From Paenibacillus sp. FSL R5-0623 (GTDB lineage Bacteria > Bacillota > Bacilli > Paenibacillales > Paenibacillaceae), in contig NZ_CP150233.1 in NCBI RefSeq assembly GCF_037974265.1, forward strand, positions 1,612,001-1,676,000: 64,000 bases of DNA. Direction: 5' to 3'. Within the stretch, counting starts at the first letter, position 1. Each line of letters starts with the position of its first letter. Both the position numbers and the translations under genes were made by a program. Below are positions 51,948 to 60,450 of the stretch, piece by piece. Below the pieces are notes generated by a model, which saw nothing but the letters and a program-made list of their open reading frames with translations, had not been told where the DNA came from and did not search any database.

Positions 51948-53072
51948 GTGGAATTGCATTTATACGAGCAGATATATAGCTATATTGTACAAGAGATTAA
52001 AGAAGGTCGTTTAAAAGAAGGTGACCGGGTCTCTTCTGAAAAAGAGTTGGCTGAAAAATTTGGCGTCAGTCGTATAACATCTAAAAAGGCTCTGGAGAAA
52101 TTGGCAGATTCTGGAGTTATTAAACGAATACAAGGAAAAGGTTCATATGTAGCCGATGGTATCATTGGAGGACAAGAACCGAAGCATTATTCAGAAGTAA
52201 GAACAACTTTGATTCCTGAGGACGATAAGCGGGTGATCGGGTTTATTATACCGAATTTTTCTGACGAGTTTGGCCTGCAACTTCTTAGATCGATGGAAAA
52301 GCGGAGTGCTGAGCATAATTATCAACTCATTATCAAGCGAACTTGCGGGGATCGGGATGAGGAAAAACGTGCGATCGACTTATTTATTGGTTTAGGCATC
52401 AAAGGATTAATCGTGACCCCCATTCATGGTCAACACTATAATTCTGAACTGCTTCGACTTGTATTAGATCGGTTTCCAATTGTTTTGGCCGATAGATATC
52501 TAAAAGGAATTCCGGTTTGTTCGGTATATACAGACAATAAGAAAGCAGCCATGGATCTTACACGTCATCTGATTAGCAAAGGTCATAAAAAAATTGCCTT
52601 TTTATCTCCGCCGGAAGAGAACACTTCAACATTGGAGGAAAGGCTGCTCGGATATACGTTTGCCTTCACCCAGGAAGGAATGAATTTGAACAAAAACTAT
52701 GTATTGACGAACTTGAAGGGCACCCTTCCCAAGAACATAAATGGAACAGCGATTGAAAGTGATAAAGAAACAGTAAAGCACTTTTTGAAACAACACCCTG
52801 ATGTAAAGGCGTTTGTCGCATCGGAATTTCTAATAGCTACCATGCTGGCTCAAGTCATCCACTCGATGGGGAAATCTCTGGAGGAATTCGAGATCGTTTG
52901 TTTCGACTCCATGAACGATCACCTGGGTCAACCCATCTTCACTCATATTAAGCAGGATGAGAAGCAGATGGGTGAATTGGCAGTGGATATGTTAATCTCT
53001 CAATTGCATGGAACAGCAGTTCCCGAGCTGAACATTATTAAACATCGTATGGTCGTGAAAAATAACGGGTAG
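51948..53072 (+). CDS. GntR/LacI-type hybrid transcriptional regulator (AraR-like)
   Basis: 374 residues. A GntR winged helix at the N-terminus (EKELAEKFGVSRITSKKALEKLADSGVIKRIQGKGSYVA) is joined to a LacI-type sugar-binding domain (VIGFIIPNFSDEFGLQLLRSME, HKKIAFLSPPEENTSTLEERLLGY). This is the architecture of B. subtilis AraR. It starts with GTG (51948) after a weak AGGGTGG. It probably represses itself and the adjoining ABC transporter through the shared palindrome, with a sugar as inducer. Confidence 0.9.
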   Translation: MELHLYEQIYSYIVQEIKEGRLKEGDRVSSEKELAEKFGVSRITSKKALEKLADSGVIKRIQGKGSYVADGIIGGQEPKHYSEVRTTLIPEDDKRVIGFIIPNFSDEFGLQLLRSMEKRSAEHNYQLIIKRTCGDRDEEKRAIDLFIGLGIKGLIVTPIHGQHYNSELLRLVLDRFPIVLADRYLKGIPVCSVYTDNKKAAMDLTRHLISKGHKKIAFLSPPEENTSTLEERLLGYTFAFTQEGMNLNKNYVLTNLKGTLPKNINGTAIESDKETVKHFLKQHPDVKAFVASEFLIATMLAQVIHSMGKSLEEFEIVCFDSMNDHLGQPIFTHIKQDEKQMGELAVDMLISQLHGTAVPELNIIKHRMVVKNNG

Positions 53073-53115
53073 GGTCTATACAAGTGCAGCTAAACAAAAG
53101 CAAGGATATTGTTCA

Positions 53116-53156
53116 AAGTGTCGAGAAGTCCCAAGGGGCTTATCGGCACTTTTTTT
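53116..53156 (+). terminator. Intrinsic terminator of the regulator gene
   Basis: AAGTGTCGAGAAGTCCC pairs with GGGGCTTATCGGCACTT (G-U and one mismatch), followed by seven Ts. Confidence 0.8.
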
Positions 53157-53394
53157 GATATCAGAGATATAAACTTCGAAGCAGGGACCTTCCTGACCTG
53201 ATACTGAAAGAAAAACCTTTTTTAGACGCGGTCTGTCTTCTATGAAGTATGTCGATAGGCGGTTTTCTTATGGTAAAGCCTGTTTCACATCAGGGAATTG
53301 GTTAGGAGACCGAAAATTTAACCAACCTTGAAACGCGATTTCTATATCTAAATTATAGCCATAGATCATGAATAGTGATGTCGTAATATTGCAA

Positions 53395-53436
53395 TTGACA
53401 TGTTTTATGATGTCATATTAATATACTTAGTATAAC
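53395..53436 (+). promoter_or_regulatory. Promoter with overlapping operator, copy 2, of the sugar transporter
   Basis: TTGACA (53395-53400) and TAATAT (53419-53424) are 18 bp apart. The palindrome AATATACTTAGTATAAC (53420-53436) covers the -10, a standard repressor position. The rest of the 53073-53602 gap holds the regulator's terminator, the cre site and nothing else I recognise. Confidence 0.65.
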
Positions 53437-53505
53437 TAGTGGTTTCCTATAACAAATTCACGGTGTTCATCATTTTCTGATTTTAATAGTTCATATCACC
53501 AAAGT

Positions 53506-53519
53506 TGTTAGCGCTTACA
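53506..53519. promoter_or_regulatory. CcpA cre site
   Basis: TGTTAGCGCTTACA matches the cre consensus TGWAANCGNTNWCA with one deviation. It is downstream of the promoter, suitable for carbon catabolite repression by roadblock. Confidence 0.6.
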
Positions 53520-53602
53520 TAAGTTGTGGATGATCAGAAAATGAAGTGGATTCTATAGGAATTCAAGTTAAACGAATTCATTTAACTTAAGGGGGACTTT
53601 GA

Positions 53603-54904
53603 ATGAGGAGATCCAAAAGATTCGCATTTCCAATTCTTGTTTGCTTTCTGGTTATGTTACTACTTGTAACGGCTTGTTCAACGAAGGGAGGCTCTAGCGA
53701 TCAGGCCGGAGAGGGGATTACAACGGTTACGATGTGGCATGGTCTTACCTCAATTGATTTAGATAATATGAATAAAGTCGTGAAGGCATTTGAAGAGAAA
53801 AACCCTACGATCAAAATGAATTTGGTTTATACAGAATCCAACGAGGGATCCGACCAGAAGCTGCTGACTGCAGTCGCAGGCGGTAATCCTCCTGACGTTG
53901 CACTTTTCGATAGGTTTAAGGTCGGTACTTGGGCTGCGCAAGGTTCTCTGACTGACTTATCCTCGATGGCAGCAGAATCCGGAATACGTAAGGAAATGTA
54001 TTATCCATTTGCATGGGAGGAGTCCAGTTATCAAGGAAAGCTTTATGCAATGCCGATGGATACGGACTCTCGCCTGCTATTTTACAATAAGGACCATTTC
54101 AAAGAAGTAGGGTTGGATCCCAACAAACCACCACAAACGATCGCCGAGCTTGAAGCGGCCGCCGATAAGTTAACCATCAAGGAAGGTAAACGTTTCAAAC
54201 GGATCGGGTTCATCCCATGGTATTCGCAAGGCTGGCTGTATACTTGGGGATGGGCATTTGGAGGAGAGTTCCAGGATGCTGCCACCGGCAAAATTACCGC
54301 AAATGATCCTAAAGTCGTGGAAGCGCTACAATGGATGACCGACTTCGGCCAAAAATACAATGTCGAGGATATTGCCGGATTCACAAGTGCAGCGGGTACG
54401 GAGGAAATGGATCCGTTCATTTCCGGTCAAGTCAGCATGAAGATAAGTGGAAACTTTACGGTGAAGGGTATCGAAAAATTTAAGCCGGATTTAAACTACG
54501 GTGTTGCACCCATACCGACCCCAACAGGTACTAATTTTACGACATGGTCGGGAGGCGGGTCCGCCATTATCCCTAAAGGCGCCAAGAACGTCGCTGCTGC
54601 TTGGGAATTCCTCGAATTCTTAGGGAAAGAAGAGGGGCAAACGTTATTAAACGCTGACTCTCAAATTTCCGTTATCGATTCGGTTAACGACAAATACGGT
54701 TACAAAGACGATCCGATTATGAAGGAATTTATAAATATTTTGCCCAATTCACATAACCGCCCAGTTATTCCTGAAGGACAACTGCTGTGGAATGAGTTAG
54801 CTTCCGCTACGGAAAAGGCTACCCGCGGTAACGGTACTCCGAAAGAGAACCTGGATAGAGTAACAGAGACTGTTAATAAGGCTTTAGAAAAATACGACAA
54901 ATAG
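53603..54904 (+). CDS. Sugar ABC transporter substrate-binding lipoprotein
   Basis: 433 residues. The signal peptide with lipobox (VTACS) at about residue 25 anchors it outside the membrane. TTVTMWHGLTSIDLDNMNKVVKAFEEKNPTIKMNLVYTES, then GGNPPDVALFD and a late GGGSAIIPKGAKNVAAAWEFLEFL, are typical of family 1 solute-binding proteins for oligosaccharides. Together with the two permeases and the AraR-like regulator it resembles AraNPQ of B. subtilis, which imports arabino-oligosaccharides. No ATPase gene is adjacent, as with AraNPQ, which uses a shared MsmX. The sugar is inferred from context only. Confidence 0.9.
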   Translation: MRRSKRFAFPILVCFLVMLLLVTACSTKGGSSDQAGEGITTVTMWHGLTSIDLDNMNKVVKAFEEKNPTIKMNLVYTESNEGSDQKLLTAVAGGNPPDVALFDRFKVGTWAAQGSLTDLSSMAAESGIRKEMYYPFAWEESSYQGKLYAMPMDTDSRLLFYNKDHFKEVGLDPNKPPQTIAELEAAADKLTIKEGKRFKRIGFIPWYSQGWLYTWGWAFGGEFQDAATGKITANDPKVVEALQWMTDFGQKYNVEDIAGFTSAAGTEEMDPFISGQVSMKISGNFTVKGIEKFKPDLNYGVAPIPTPTGTNFTTWSGGGSAIIPKGAKNVAAAWEFLEFLGKEEGQTLLNADSQISVIDSVNDKYGYKDDPIMKEFINILPNSHNRPVIPEGQLLWNELASATEKATRGNGTPKENLDRVTETVNKALEKYDK

Positions 54905-54974
54905 GGTGCTCGGTAGGCAGGGAGCGAACTATCTCCTTGCCTATTCATGAATGACAATTGGAAGGAGAATGTAC

Positions 54975-55910
54975 ATGGCGAAACTGGCCGATCCAGTTCA
55001 AGTAAAAGCAATTCCATCGGCAAGGAAACGAGCACTCCACAGAACTAACGTGATTGGGTGGCTGTTTGCTTCACCTTGGGCTATAGGGCTGCTATGCTTT
55101 TATGCAATTCCCATGCTAATGTCCATCTACTTCAGCTTCACGACTTACAGCATTCTACAGCCTGGTGAATTTATCGGAATGAATAATTATAAAGAGCTTT
55201 TTCATGATCCTTTGTTTTGGAAATCCATATACAACACGATTTATTTTACGGTATTTTTTGTTCCATTAAGTATATTTTTCGGTGTGGCACTCGCTATGAT
55301 GTTGAATATGAAGGTCAAGGGTATGGCTGTATTCAGAACGATCTTTTTCTTACCTACTCTCGTGCCACAAGTGGCTCTGGCTGTTCTGTGGATGTGGCTG
55401 TTACATCCAAACTTCGGATTGGTGAACGGGATGTTAGCGAATATCGGTATCGATGGGCCCGCTTGGCTTGGTGGTGAGTCGTGGTCCAAGCCCTCTCTCA
55501 TTCTGATGTCGCTTTGGGGTATTGGGCAAGCTGTCGTTATCTACCTTGCAGGATTAGGAGACATCCCTGAGGAGTACTATGAAGCGGCGCAAATCGATGG
55601 AGCTAACTGGTTTCAGAAAACGAGAAAGGTAACCCTGCCTTTGCTCACTCCCGTTATTTTCTACAACCTTGTCATGGGAATGATTGGTGCATTCCAACAG
55701 TTTACTCTTCCCTATACATTGACCAAAGGGCAAGGAACTCCTGCAAATTCCATGACTTTTTACGTCATGTATTTATATGAGAACGGCTTTAGGTATTTCA
55801 AAATGGGTTATGCCTCCGCAATGGCCTGGATCTTATTTATTATCGTTATGGCATTAACCGGAATTATTTTTATTACGTCTAAACGCTGGGTTCATTATCA
55901 AGGGAAATAA
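54975..55910 (+). CDS. Sugar ABC transporter permease (MalF/AraP-like)
   Basis: 311 residues with six transmembrane segments. WLFASPWAIGLLCFYAIPMLMSIYFSF opens the protein, and the EAA-loop for the ATPase is EEYYEAAQIDGANWFQKTRKVTLPLLTP near residue 205. I take ATG 54975 (MAKLADPV), preceded by AAGGAGAA at six bases, over a frame open to 54951. It forms the membrane channel with the next gene. Confidence 0.92.
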   Translation: MAKLADPVQVKAIPSARKRALHRTNVIGWLFASPWAIGLLCFYAIPMLMSIYFSFTTYSILQPGEFIGMNNYKELFHDPLFWKSIYNTIYFTVFFVPLSIFFGVALAMMLNMKVKGMAVFRTIFFLPTLVPQVALAVLWMWLLHPNFGLVNGMLANIGIDGPAWLGGESWSKPSLILMSLWGIGQAVVIYLAGLGDIPEEYYEAAQIDGANWFQKTRKVTLPLLTPVIFYNLVMGMIGAFQQFTLPYTLTKGQGTPANSMTFYVMYLYENGFRYFKMGYASAMAWILFIIVMALTGIIFITSKRWVHYQGK

Positions 55911-55924
55911 GGAGGAAGTAAGGG

Positions 55925-56761
55925 ATGAATCCTACCGCTATCAAAAGAATCAATCGTGCGTTAGCCTATGTATGTCTAACTGTTGCTTCTGCATTTTTCA
56001 TGATTCCGTTCATTTGGCTGCTTTCGACTTCTCTTAAACCACTCACACAAATCTTTACATTCCCACCAGAGTGGATTCCGCGTCCAATTCTGTGGAGTAA
56101 TTATTCCCGTGCTGTTGAGTACATCCCTTTCTGGACATATCTGAAAAACACGGCGATTATAACAATCGTTAGTACGCTTGGTGTAATCATATCCTGTCCC
56201 TTGGTTGCATATAGTTTTGCCAAGTTAGAGTACCGTGGGAGAGGTATACTTTTCTTTGTTACCCTTGCTGTTATGATGATCCCCGGACAGGTGACAATGA
56301 TTCCTCTATTCCTGTTGTTTACTAAATTAGGTTGGGTAGGAACACCTCTTCCCCTGATTGTACCCCAATTTTTTGGAGTGCCCATTTACATTTTTCTATT
56401 GCGGCAGTTTTTCATGGGACTGCCTGATGCCCTGCGCGAAGCGGCCCGCTTAGACGGCGCTAGTGAGTTCCGCATATATTTACAGATCATGTTTCCACTA
56501 GCCAAATCCGCCGTTTTAGCGGTGGCATTGTTTCAATTTATGGGGAGCTGGACTGATTTCATGGGCCCCTTGCTCTATTTAACCAATGAACCATCTTACA
56601 CGGTTTCGCTCGGATTGCAGCAATTTCAGAGTCAAAAAGGATCCGAATGGGGTCTATTAATGGCCGTATCCACCTTGATGACATTACCTATTATCGTTTT
56701 GTTCTTTTTTCTTCAAAAGACGTTTATTAGCGGCATTACATTTAGCGGTATAAAAGGTTGA
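55925..56761 (+). CDS. Sugar ABC transporter permease (MalG/AraQ-like)
   Basis: 278 residues with six transmembrane segments (FMIPFIWLLSTSLKPLTQIF at the start). The ATPase-contact loop is ALREAARLDGASEFRIYLQIMFPLAKSA near residue 165. It starts at ATG 55925 after AAGGAGG, 14 bases after the previous stop. It completes the transporter. No glycosidase or ATPase gene follows; the next 600 bp hold hairpins. Confidence 0.92.
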   Translation: MNPTAIKRINRALAYVCLTVASAFFMIPFIWLLSTSLKPLTQIFTFPPEWIPRPILWSNYSRAVEYIPFWTYLKNTAIITIVSTLGVIISCPLVAYSFAKLEYRGRGILFFVTLAVMMIPGQVTMIPLFLLFTKLGWVGTPLPLIVPQFFGVPIYIFLLRQFFMGLPDALREAARLDGASEFRIYLQIMFPLAKSAVLAVALFQFMGSWTDFMGPLLYLTNEPSYTVSLGLQQFQSQKGSEWGLLMAVSTLMTLPIIVLFFFLQKTFISGITFSGIKG

Positions 56762-57047
56762 ACATCATTTGTATGAATTAAGCTCCAGCGATGCGGAACC
56801 CCAGGGATGTTAGGACGGACCATTCCGCGACATGGATCGGCTGTTATGGACCCACAGGTATCAATGGCATTATCGATCAGATCGCTCAGGCTCTGTTGGC
56901 TTGAGAGGCAGCTTTTAGATGAGGAGAAACATCCAGCTCGTGTTCTGTACCCTAAGTCGTAAATGATTAGCATAGCCCCATTGTTAAAATTGTAAAATCG
57001 AAAGAAAACGTTATGCTGCACCTATGGGACGCAGTAGCGTAACAAAA

Positions 57048-57249
57048 GCTGCATGGCCGATTGGCTTATGCAGCAGGAGGAAGCGCCACGACGATGAGGT
57101 CGCGGCGCTTTTTTCGTGCATCACGGCGTAGCTATCGTGATGCACCAAGTGTTGCCATCATGAGAAAGTGAGCTCGTGATGGCAGCATGACACCGCGCTA
57201 ATGCACGCGGTGCAACCCCATAAGGTGCTGCCCATTGGGCGCAGCACCT
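57048..57249. other. Chain of six consecutive hairpins
   Basis: Perfect or near-perfect stems follow each other with short gaps. They are GCTGCAT/ATGCAGC (57048-57074), AGCGCC/GGCGCT (57082-57109), TGCATCACG/CGTGATGCA (57117-57144), TGCCATCATGAG/CTCGTGATGGCA (57153-57184), CACCGCG/CGCGGTG (57191-57212) and AGGTGCTGC/GCAGCACCT (57223-57249). The region is GC-rich beside AT-rich genes and holds no credible ORF. It belongs to the 56762-57383 gap, whose other parts show nothing I recognise. Confidence 0.8.
57082..57114 (+). terminator. Intrinsic terminator, one of the hairpin chain
   Basis: AGCGCC-CGAC pairs with GTCG-GGCGCT and is followed by six Ts. It is the most likely end of the sugar transporter transcript. 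Confidence 0.7.
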
Positions 57250-57337
57250 CATCCTGACGAGGCGTGCCATTGCACAAGCCGCGCTCCGTTTACCTTTTAC
57301 CACATTAAAAGCATCATTTAAATCGGAGAAAGCAACA

Positions 57338-57346
57338 TGATATAAT
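57338..57346 (+). promoter_or_regulatory. Extended -10 promoter of the DUF3024 gene
   Basis: TGATATAAT is an extended -10 about 38 bases before the start. TTTAAA lies near the -35 position. Confidence 0.5.
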
Positions 57347-57383
57347 CAAAGTAAAACGGATCAAGGCAGGAGAGTTAAAGATC

Positions 57384-57713
57384 ATGGATGATTTTACGAA
57401 AAAACGCATTCAAAAGATTATGGACCATTACACCGAGAATGCTGTACCCGAGCATGTGAAAAGTCAGATAAAGATTAGTTATAAAATCAGAAGGAAAAAT
57501 GTGACGTTAATTGAAGAAAGACAAGCCTTTCAAAGTGATCAATGGGTACAGATGCCGGTAGCGCAGTTCAGATTGGATGAGAAGGCATGGAAAGTGTATT
57601 GGCAGGACAGTAAAGGCAAATGGCATTTCATCGATGATATCGAACCGAACGAAAATTTTGAAACACAACTCAGGATCGTTGACGAAGGTCATAACGGAAT
57701 GTTCTGGGGTTAA
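57384..57713 (+). CDS. DUF3024 protein
   Basis: 109 residues. FTKKRIQKIMDHYTENAVPEHVKSQIKISYKIRRKNVTLIEER and FRLDEKAWKVYWQDSKGKWHFIDDIEP mark DUF3024, a small soluble family of unknown function. It starts with ATG 57384 after AGGAGAG. A diverged partial copy of its last 30 codons lies at 62504-62626. It precedes the DUF3885 gene by 48 bases. Confidence 0.85.
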   Translation: MDDFTKKRIQKIMDHYTENAVPEHVKSQIKISYKIRRKNVTLIEERQAFQSDQWVQMPVAQFRLDEKAWKVYWQDSKGKWHFIDDIEPNENFETQLRIVDEGHNGMFWG

Positions 57714-57761
57714 TTTTTCATATGTCAAATCGGCAACTATTGAAGAGACGGAGGCCACAGA

Positions 57762-58406
57762 ATGGACCCGAAGACATACCTGGCAGAGCATTTTCCAAAC
57801 CTGACCTTAGAACCGCCTCTTTTTTATAATTGGGAAGTTGCAATACGATTCGAACTTGGCAATTCTCTGATGTTTGGAATGAGTACGGAGCATTACATGG
57901 AACAAGTTTATCATCGATCACTTGAATTATTTAAGGCTCTTCATGATCAAGAAGATGAAGTCCTCTTAATAACTCAAGCTTATTTTGCAGATAAGCCTAA
58001 ACACAAAGTGAAGAAGTTGAACCTGTACAGGAAATATATCAAGAAGAAAGAGCCGATTAGAGCCTTGAGCCTTGAGAAATTTCCAGGTTTGGATTGTGAA
58101 CCGGATGACATCCTAGACCCAAAGGACAACATGTATAGGTACTGGACTAAATGTAGAGTTGAGGACTTGAAATATAATCAGTTAATCAAAGCTATATGTA
58201 ATCATGATGTTGGAATTAAGCCAAGGATTTATCATAGGGTGTATTTCATTAATATAAGTAAGAAAACGATATTTCAGATCTATGATGATAGAGGTTGCGA
58301 TGTTATTTCAGCATCAAGGGAAGAGCTAATGGATATTTATACAGAATATAACGATTGGATTTTAGATTATGATAGAGACAGAATTAACAATGTATTTCTA
58401 GGATAA
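57762..58406 (+). CDS. DUF3885-like protein
   Basis: 214 residues. YLAEHFPNLTLEPPLFYNWEVAIRFELG at the start and YHRVYFINISKKTIFQIYDDRGCDVIS near the end resemble DUF3885 proteins, which occur as immunity-like proteins in Bacillota polymorphic-toxin loci. No toxin gene is next to it. Start ATG 57762 has GGAGG at eight bases. Possibly co-transcribed with the DUF3024 gene. Function unknown. Confidence 0.75.
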   Translation: MDPKTYLAEHFPNLTLEPPLFYNWEVAIRFELGNSLMFGMSTEHYMEQVYHRSLELFKALHDQEDEVLLITQAYFADKPKHKVKKLNLYRKYIKKKEPIRALSLEKFPGLDCEPDDILDPKDNMYRYWTKCRVEDLKYNQLIKAICNHDVGIKPRIYHRVYFINISKKTIFQIYDDRGCDVISASREELMDIYTEYNDWILDYDRDRINNVFLG

Positions 58407-58567
58407 TGCGGGAAAACCTGAAATTAAATTGATCATAATCCTTAATGGAATGGATGATCGATGATCCAAGACCGTTTTCTGATGTTGATCGCGCAGGGAT
58501 AATGTATTATTTGAAATACAGGTTTGGAAAAAAATTTAAGGGCGTTCAGATGTAAGGAGTAAGAATT

Positions 58568-59047
58568 ATGGATAAAAAAGAAAAGAAGTTAATTATTGCG
58601 GTAATTGTACTTGCTGTAGTTGTATTAGGAATTATATGGTACCTAAAAGTAGGCTATCTATTAAGGAAACCAGAGATGCCCGAAGCAAATATTGCAATTC
58701 AGACCCAAATGGTCGATGGTGGCGCGATCAGTTTACGAAATGCTGATTACACGGAAAATCAAATCAAGGTTGGATATGAAGTGAAAGGGTTCAGTTTGGA
58801 GGAATATAATATTGCTTGTGAGCTTTATCATGACGGACATTTGATTTCAACTTCTGGCTCAACAGGTGGAGGTTTGATAGAACTGGACAAAAAGCATTAT
58901 TACTTCATTGGTCATGAGAATATAACTGAAATGAATCTGCCTGAATCTATACATCTAAACGTGGAGATTAAAGTGATACCCAATGATTTTAGACAAAAAG
59001 CGATAACTTCATCCTTTGACGTTAGTCTTGATAAAGAAGTGCAATAG
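58568..59047 (+). CDS. Hypothetical membrane-anchored protein
   Basis: 159 residues. One N-terminal membrane helix (LIIAVIVLAVVVLGIIWYL) after KKEKK predicts an extracytoplasmic soluble part of about 120 residues, beta-rich (AISLRNADYTENQIKVGYEVKG). No family is recognised. It starts with ATG 58568 after AAGGAG at seven bases. It is convergent with the next gene, which has a similar layout. Confidence 0.65.
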   Translation: MDKKEKKLIIAVIVLAVVVLGIIWYLKVGYLLRKPEMPEANIAIQTQMVDGGAISLRNADYTENQIKVGYEVKGFSLEEYNIACELYHDGHLISTSGSTGGGLIELDKKHYYFIGHENITEMNLPESIHLNVEIKVIPNDFRQKAITSSFDVSLDKEVQ

Positions 59048-59097
59048 ATTGAAGGGGCAGCTACGTCCGCAAAGGTCACCGTTGTTTGATGAAAACC

Positions 59098-59703
59098 TTA
59101 ATTCAAATGGTACTTCTCCATAACGGAGTCACGGAAAGTTTCGTATTCTGATAACTCTTGTGCAGTGGAGGATTGAGGTACACTATATTGAGTTATCCCT
59201 TCAAGGCTGAATTTGCCTAGGTTATAGTTGATTAATCCATAATCACCAAAGGTGTTTTTCATCAAGAAAAGCACACTTTTATCACCCTTCTGCAGTTCTA
59301 CATAGTCATCAACTGTATATTTGACGTCTCCTTCTAGACTAACGGGTTCAATGATCGTCAATTCGTTCTGATCCGAAGGGAAGTCGTTGGGTTTCTTCAA
59401 TATCTTTTCAATCTTGATATTTGTATTGGTGTGATAGGATTGCATGGTTCCATCATCAAATGCAGTAATAACATGCTCTCGATCTCTGAAATCTTCTGTT
59501 GCATAACCAATAACGATCAGTTCAGCAAACGCATCCAGCTTATCTATTTCATGAAATATTAAAGAGTTGGCTGGAAGGTTGACGACTTTATGAATGGGCA
59601 AGTCCGGTTTCGATTGACCATTCATATATGCTAATGTACCAATGGAGACAGCTAGGAATATCAATACAGAGATTATTACAATTTTATTTTTGAAAAGAGA
59701 CAT
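59098..59703 (-). CDS. Hypothetical membrane-anchored protein
   Basis: 201 residues. A short cytosolic start (MSLFKNK) precedes one helix (IVIISVLIFLAVSIGTLAYM); the rest is probably outside and beta-rich, with KLDAFAELIVIGYATEDFRDREHVI and VELQKGDKSVLFLMKNTFGDYGLINYNLGKFSL. It resembles secreted beta-barrel proteins of Bacillota that report on the environment, but this is no more than style. It starts at ATG 59703 with AGAGGATGAG upstream. Single-gene unit. Confidence 0.65.
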   Translation of the reverse strand: MSLFKNKIVIISVLIFLAVSIGTLAYMNGQSKPDLPIHKVVNLPANSLIFHEIDKLDAFAELIVIGYATEDFRDREHVITAFDDGTMQSYHTNTNIKIEKILKKPNDFPSDQNELTIIEPVSLEGDVKYTVDDYVELQKGDKSVLFLMKNTFGDYGLINYNLGKFSLEGITQYSVPQSSTAQELSEYETFRDSVMEKYHLN

Positions 59704-59824
59704 GATCTCATCCTCTCCGTGAAATTGAGTTTTTGCAAGGATTTTACTGCATTTCTACTATACACATATCTGAAAATTATTGTAAATTTAATTGTATAAG
59801 TCAGAAGAGTTCAAGGAGGATCCT

Positions 59825-60391
59825 ATGAAGACCATTGTGTATATGGTTAGGCATGCGGAGTCACCGTATACGGAAGGAACGGAAAGGACCAGAGGACTTA
59901 CTTTGGAGGGCAAGGTGAATGCAGAACGAATAACGGAAATCTTAACGAATGAAGGAATAGACGCCATTGTCTCAAGTCCTTATGCCAGGGCTATTCTAAC
60001 CTTAGAAGGTGTGGCAGCAGCGTTAGGATTAGATATTCAGATCATGGAGGATCTTCGGGAAAGACATTTTTCAGATGATATGATTGCGGATGAAGAGTTC
60101 GAGCCTGCTTCGAAGAAGATGTTTGATGACCCTGATTATGCATTGTCAGGAGGCGAGTCGAACACGGTTTGCCAGAATAGGGCAGTGGGCGTTTTGAAAC
60201 AGATTTTAGAAGAATACAAGGGTAAAAAGGTGACGATCGGCACACACGGACATGTAATGACGTTAATGATGAATTACTTTGATTCGAGTTACGGATTGGA
60301 TTTCATGAATCAAACCAAGAAACCGGACATTTATCGATTACAATTTGACGAGATGGAATTAGAGAACGTGACAAGGCTATGGGGCAAATAG
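59825..60391 (+). CDS. Histidine-phosphatase-family protein
   Basis: 188 residues. The N-terminal RHAE motif (VYMVRHAESPY, His near 9) and the second histidine in TIGTHGHVMTLMM define the branched phosphoglycerate-mutase-like phosphatases; DLRERHFSDD carries a third conserved residue. These enzymes remove phosphate from sugars, nucleotides or proteins. Start ATG 59825 follows AAGGAGG; the frame open to 59792 lacks a site. It is followed by a fragment of a kinase gene. Confidence 0.85.
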   Translation: MKTIVYMVRHAESPYTEGTERTRGLTLEGKVNAERITEILTNEGIDAIVSSPYARAILTLEGVAAALGLDIQIMEDLRERHFSDDMIADEEFEPASKKMFDDPDYALSGGESNTVCQNRAVGVLKQILEEYKGKKVTIGTHGHVMTLMMNYFDSSYGLDFMNQTKKPDIYRLQFDEMELENVTRLWGK

Positions 60392-60401
60392 GGTGAAAGA
60401 T

Positions 60402-60449
60402 ATGGAACGAGGACTCATTATATTTTTGAACATAACGTCAAAGGTTAGT
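60402..60449 (+). pseudogene. 5' fragment of the CPT-like kinase gene
   Basis: The codons from ATG 60402 read MERGLIIFLNITSK, nearly identical in DNA to the start of the kinase gene at 62712 (MERGLIIFLNGTSSSGK). The likeness ends after ACGTCAA, before the P-loop is completed. It is a short duplicated remnant. Confidence 0.75.
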
Positions 60450-60450
60450 T

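Noticed and set aside
53205..53285. A possible second terminator (AGAAAAACC...GGCGGTTTTCT) after the GntR/LacI-type regulator gene.
   Set aside because: The stem is short and interrupted by about 40 bases; the better terminator at 53116-53156 already serves the gene.
57121..57303. A 60-codon minus-strand frame across the hairpin chain.
   Set aside because: Cys/Ala/Arg-rich composition follows from the palindromic GC-rich DNA; no start signal.
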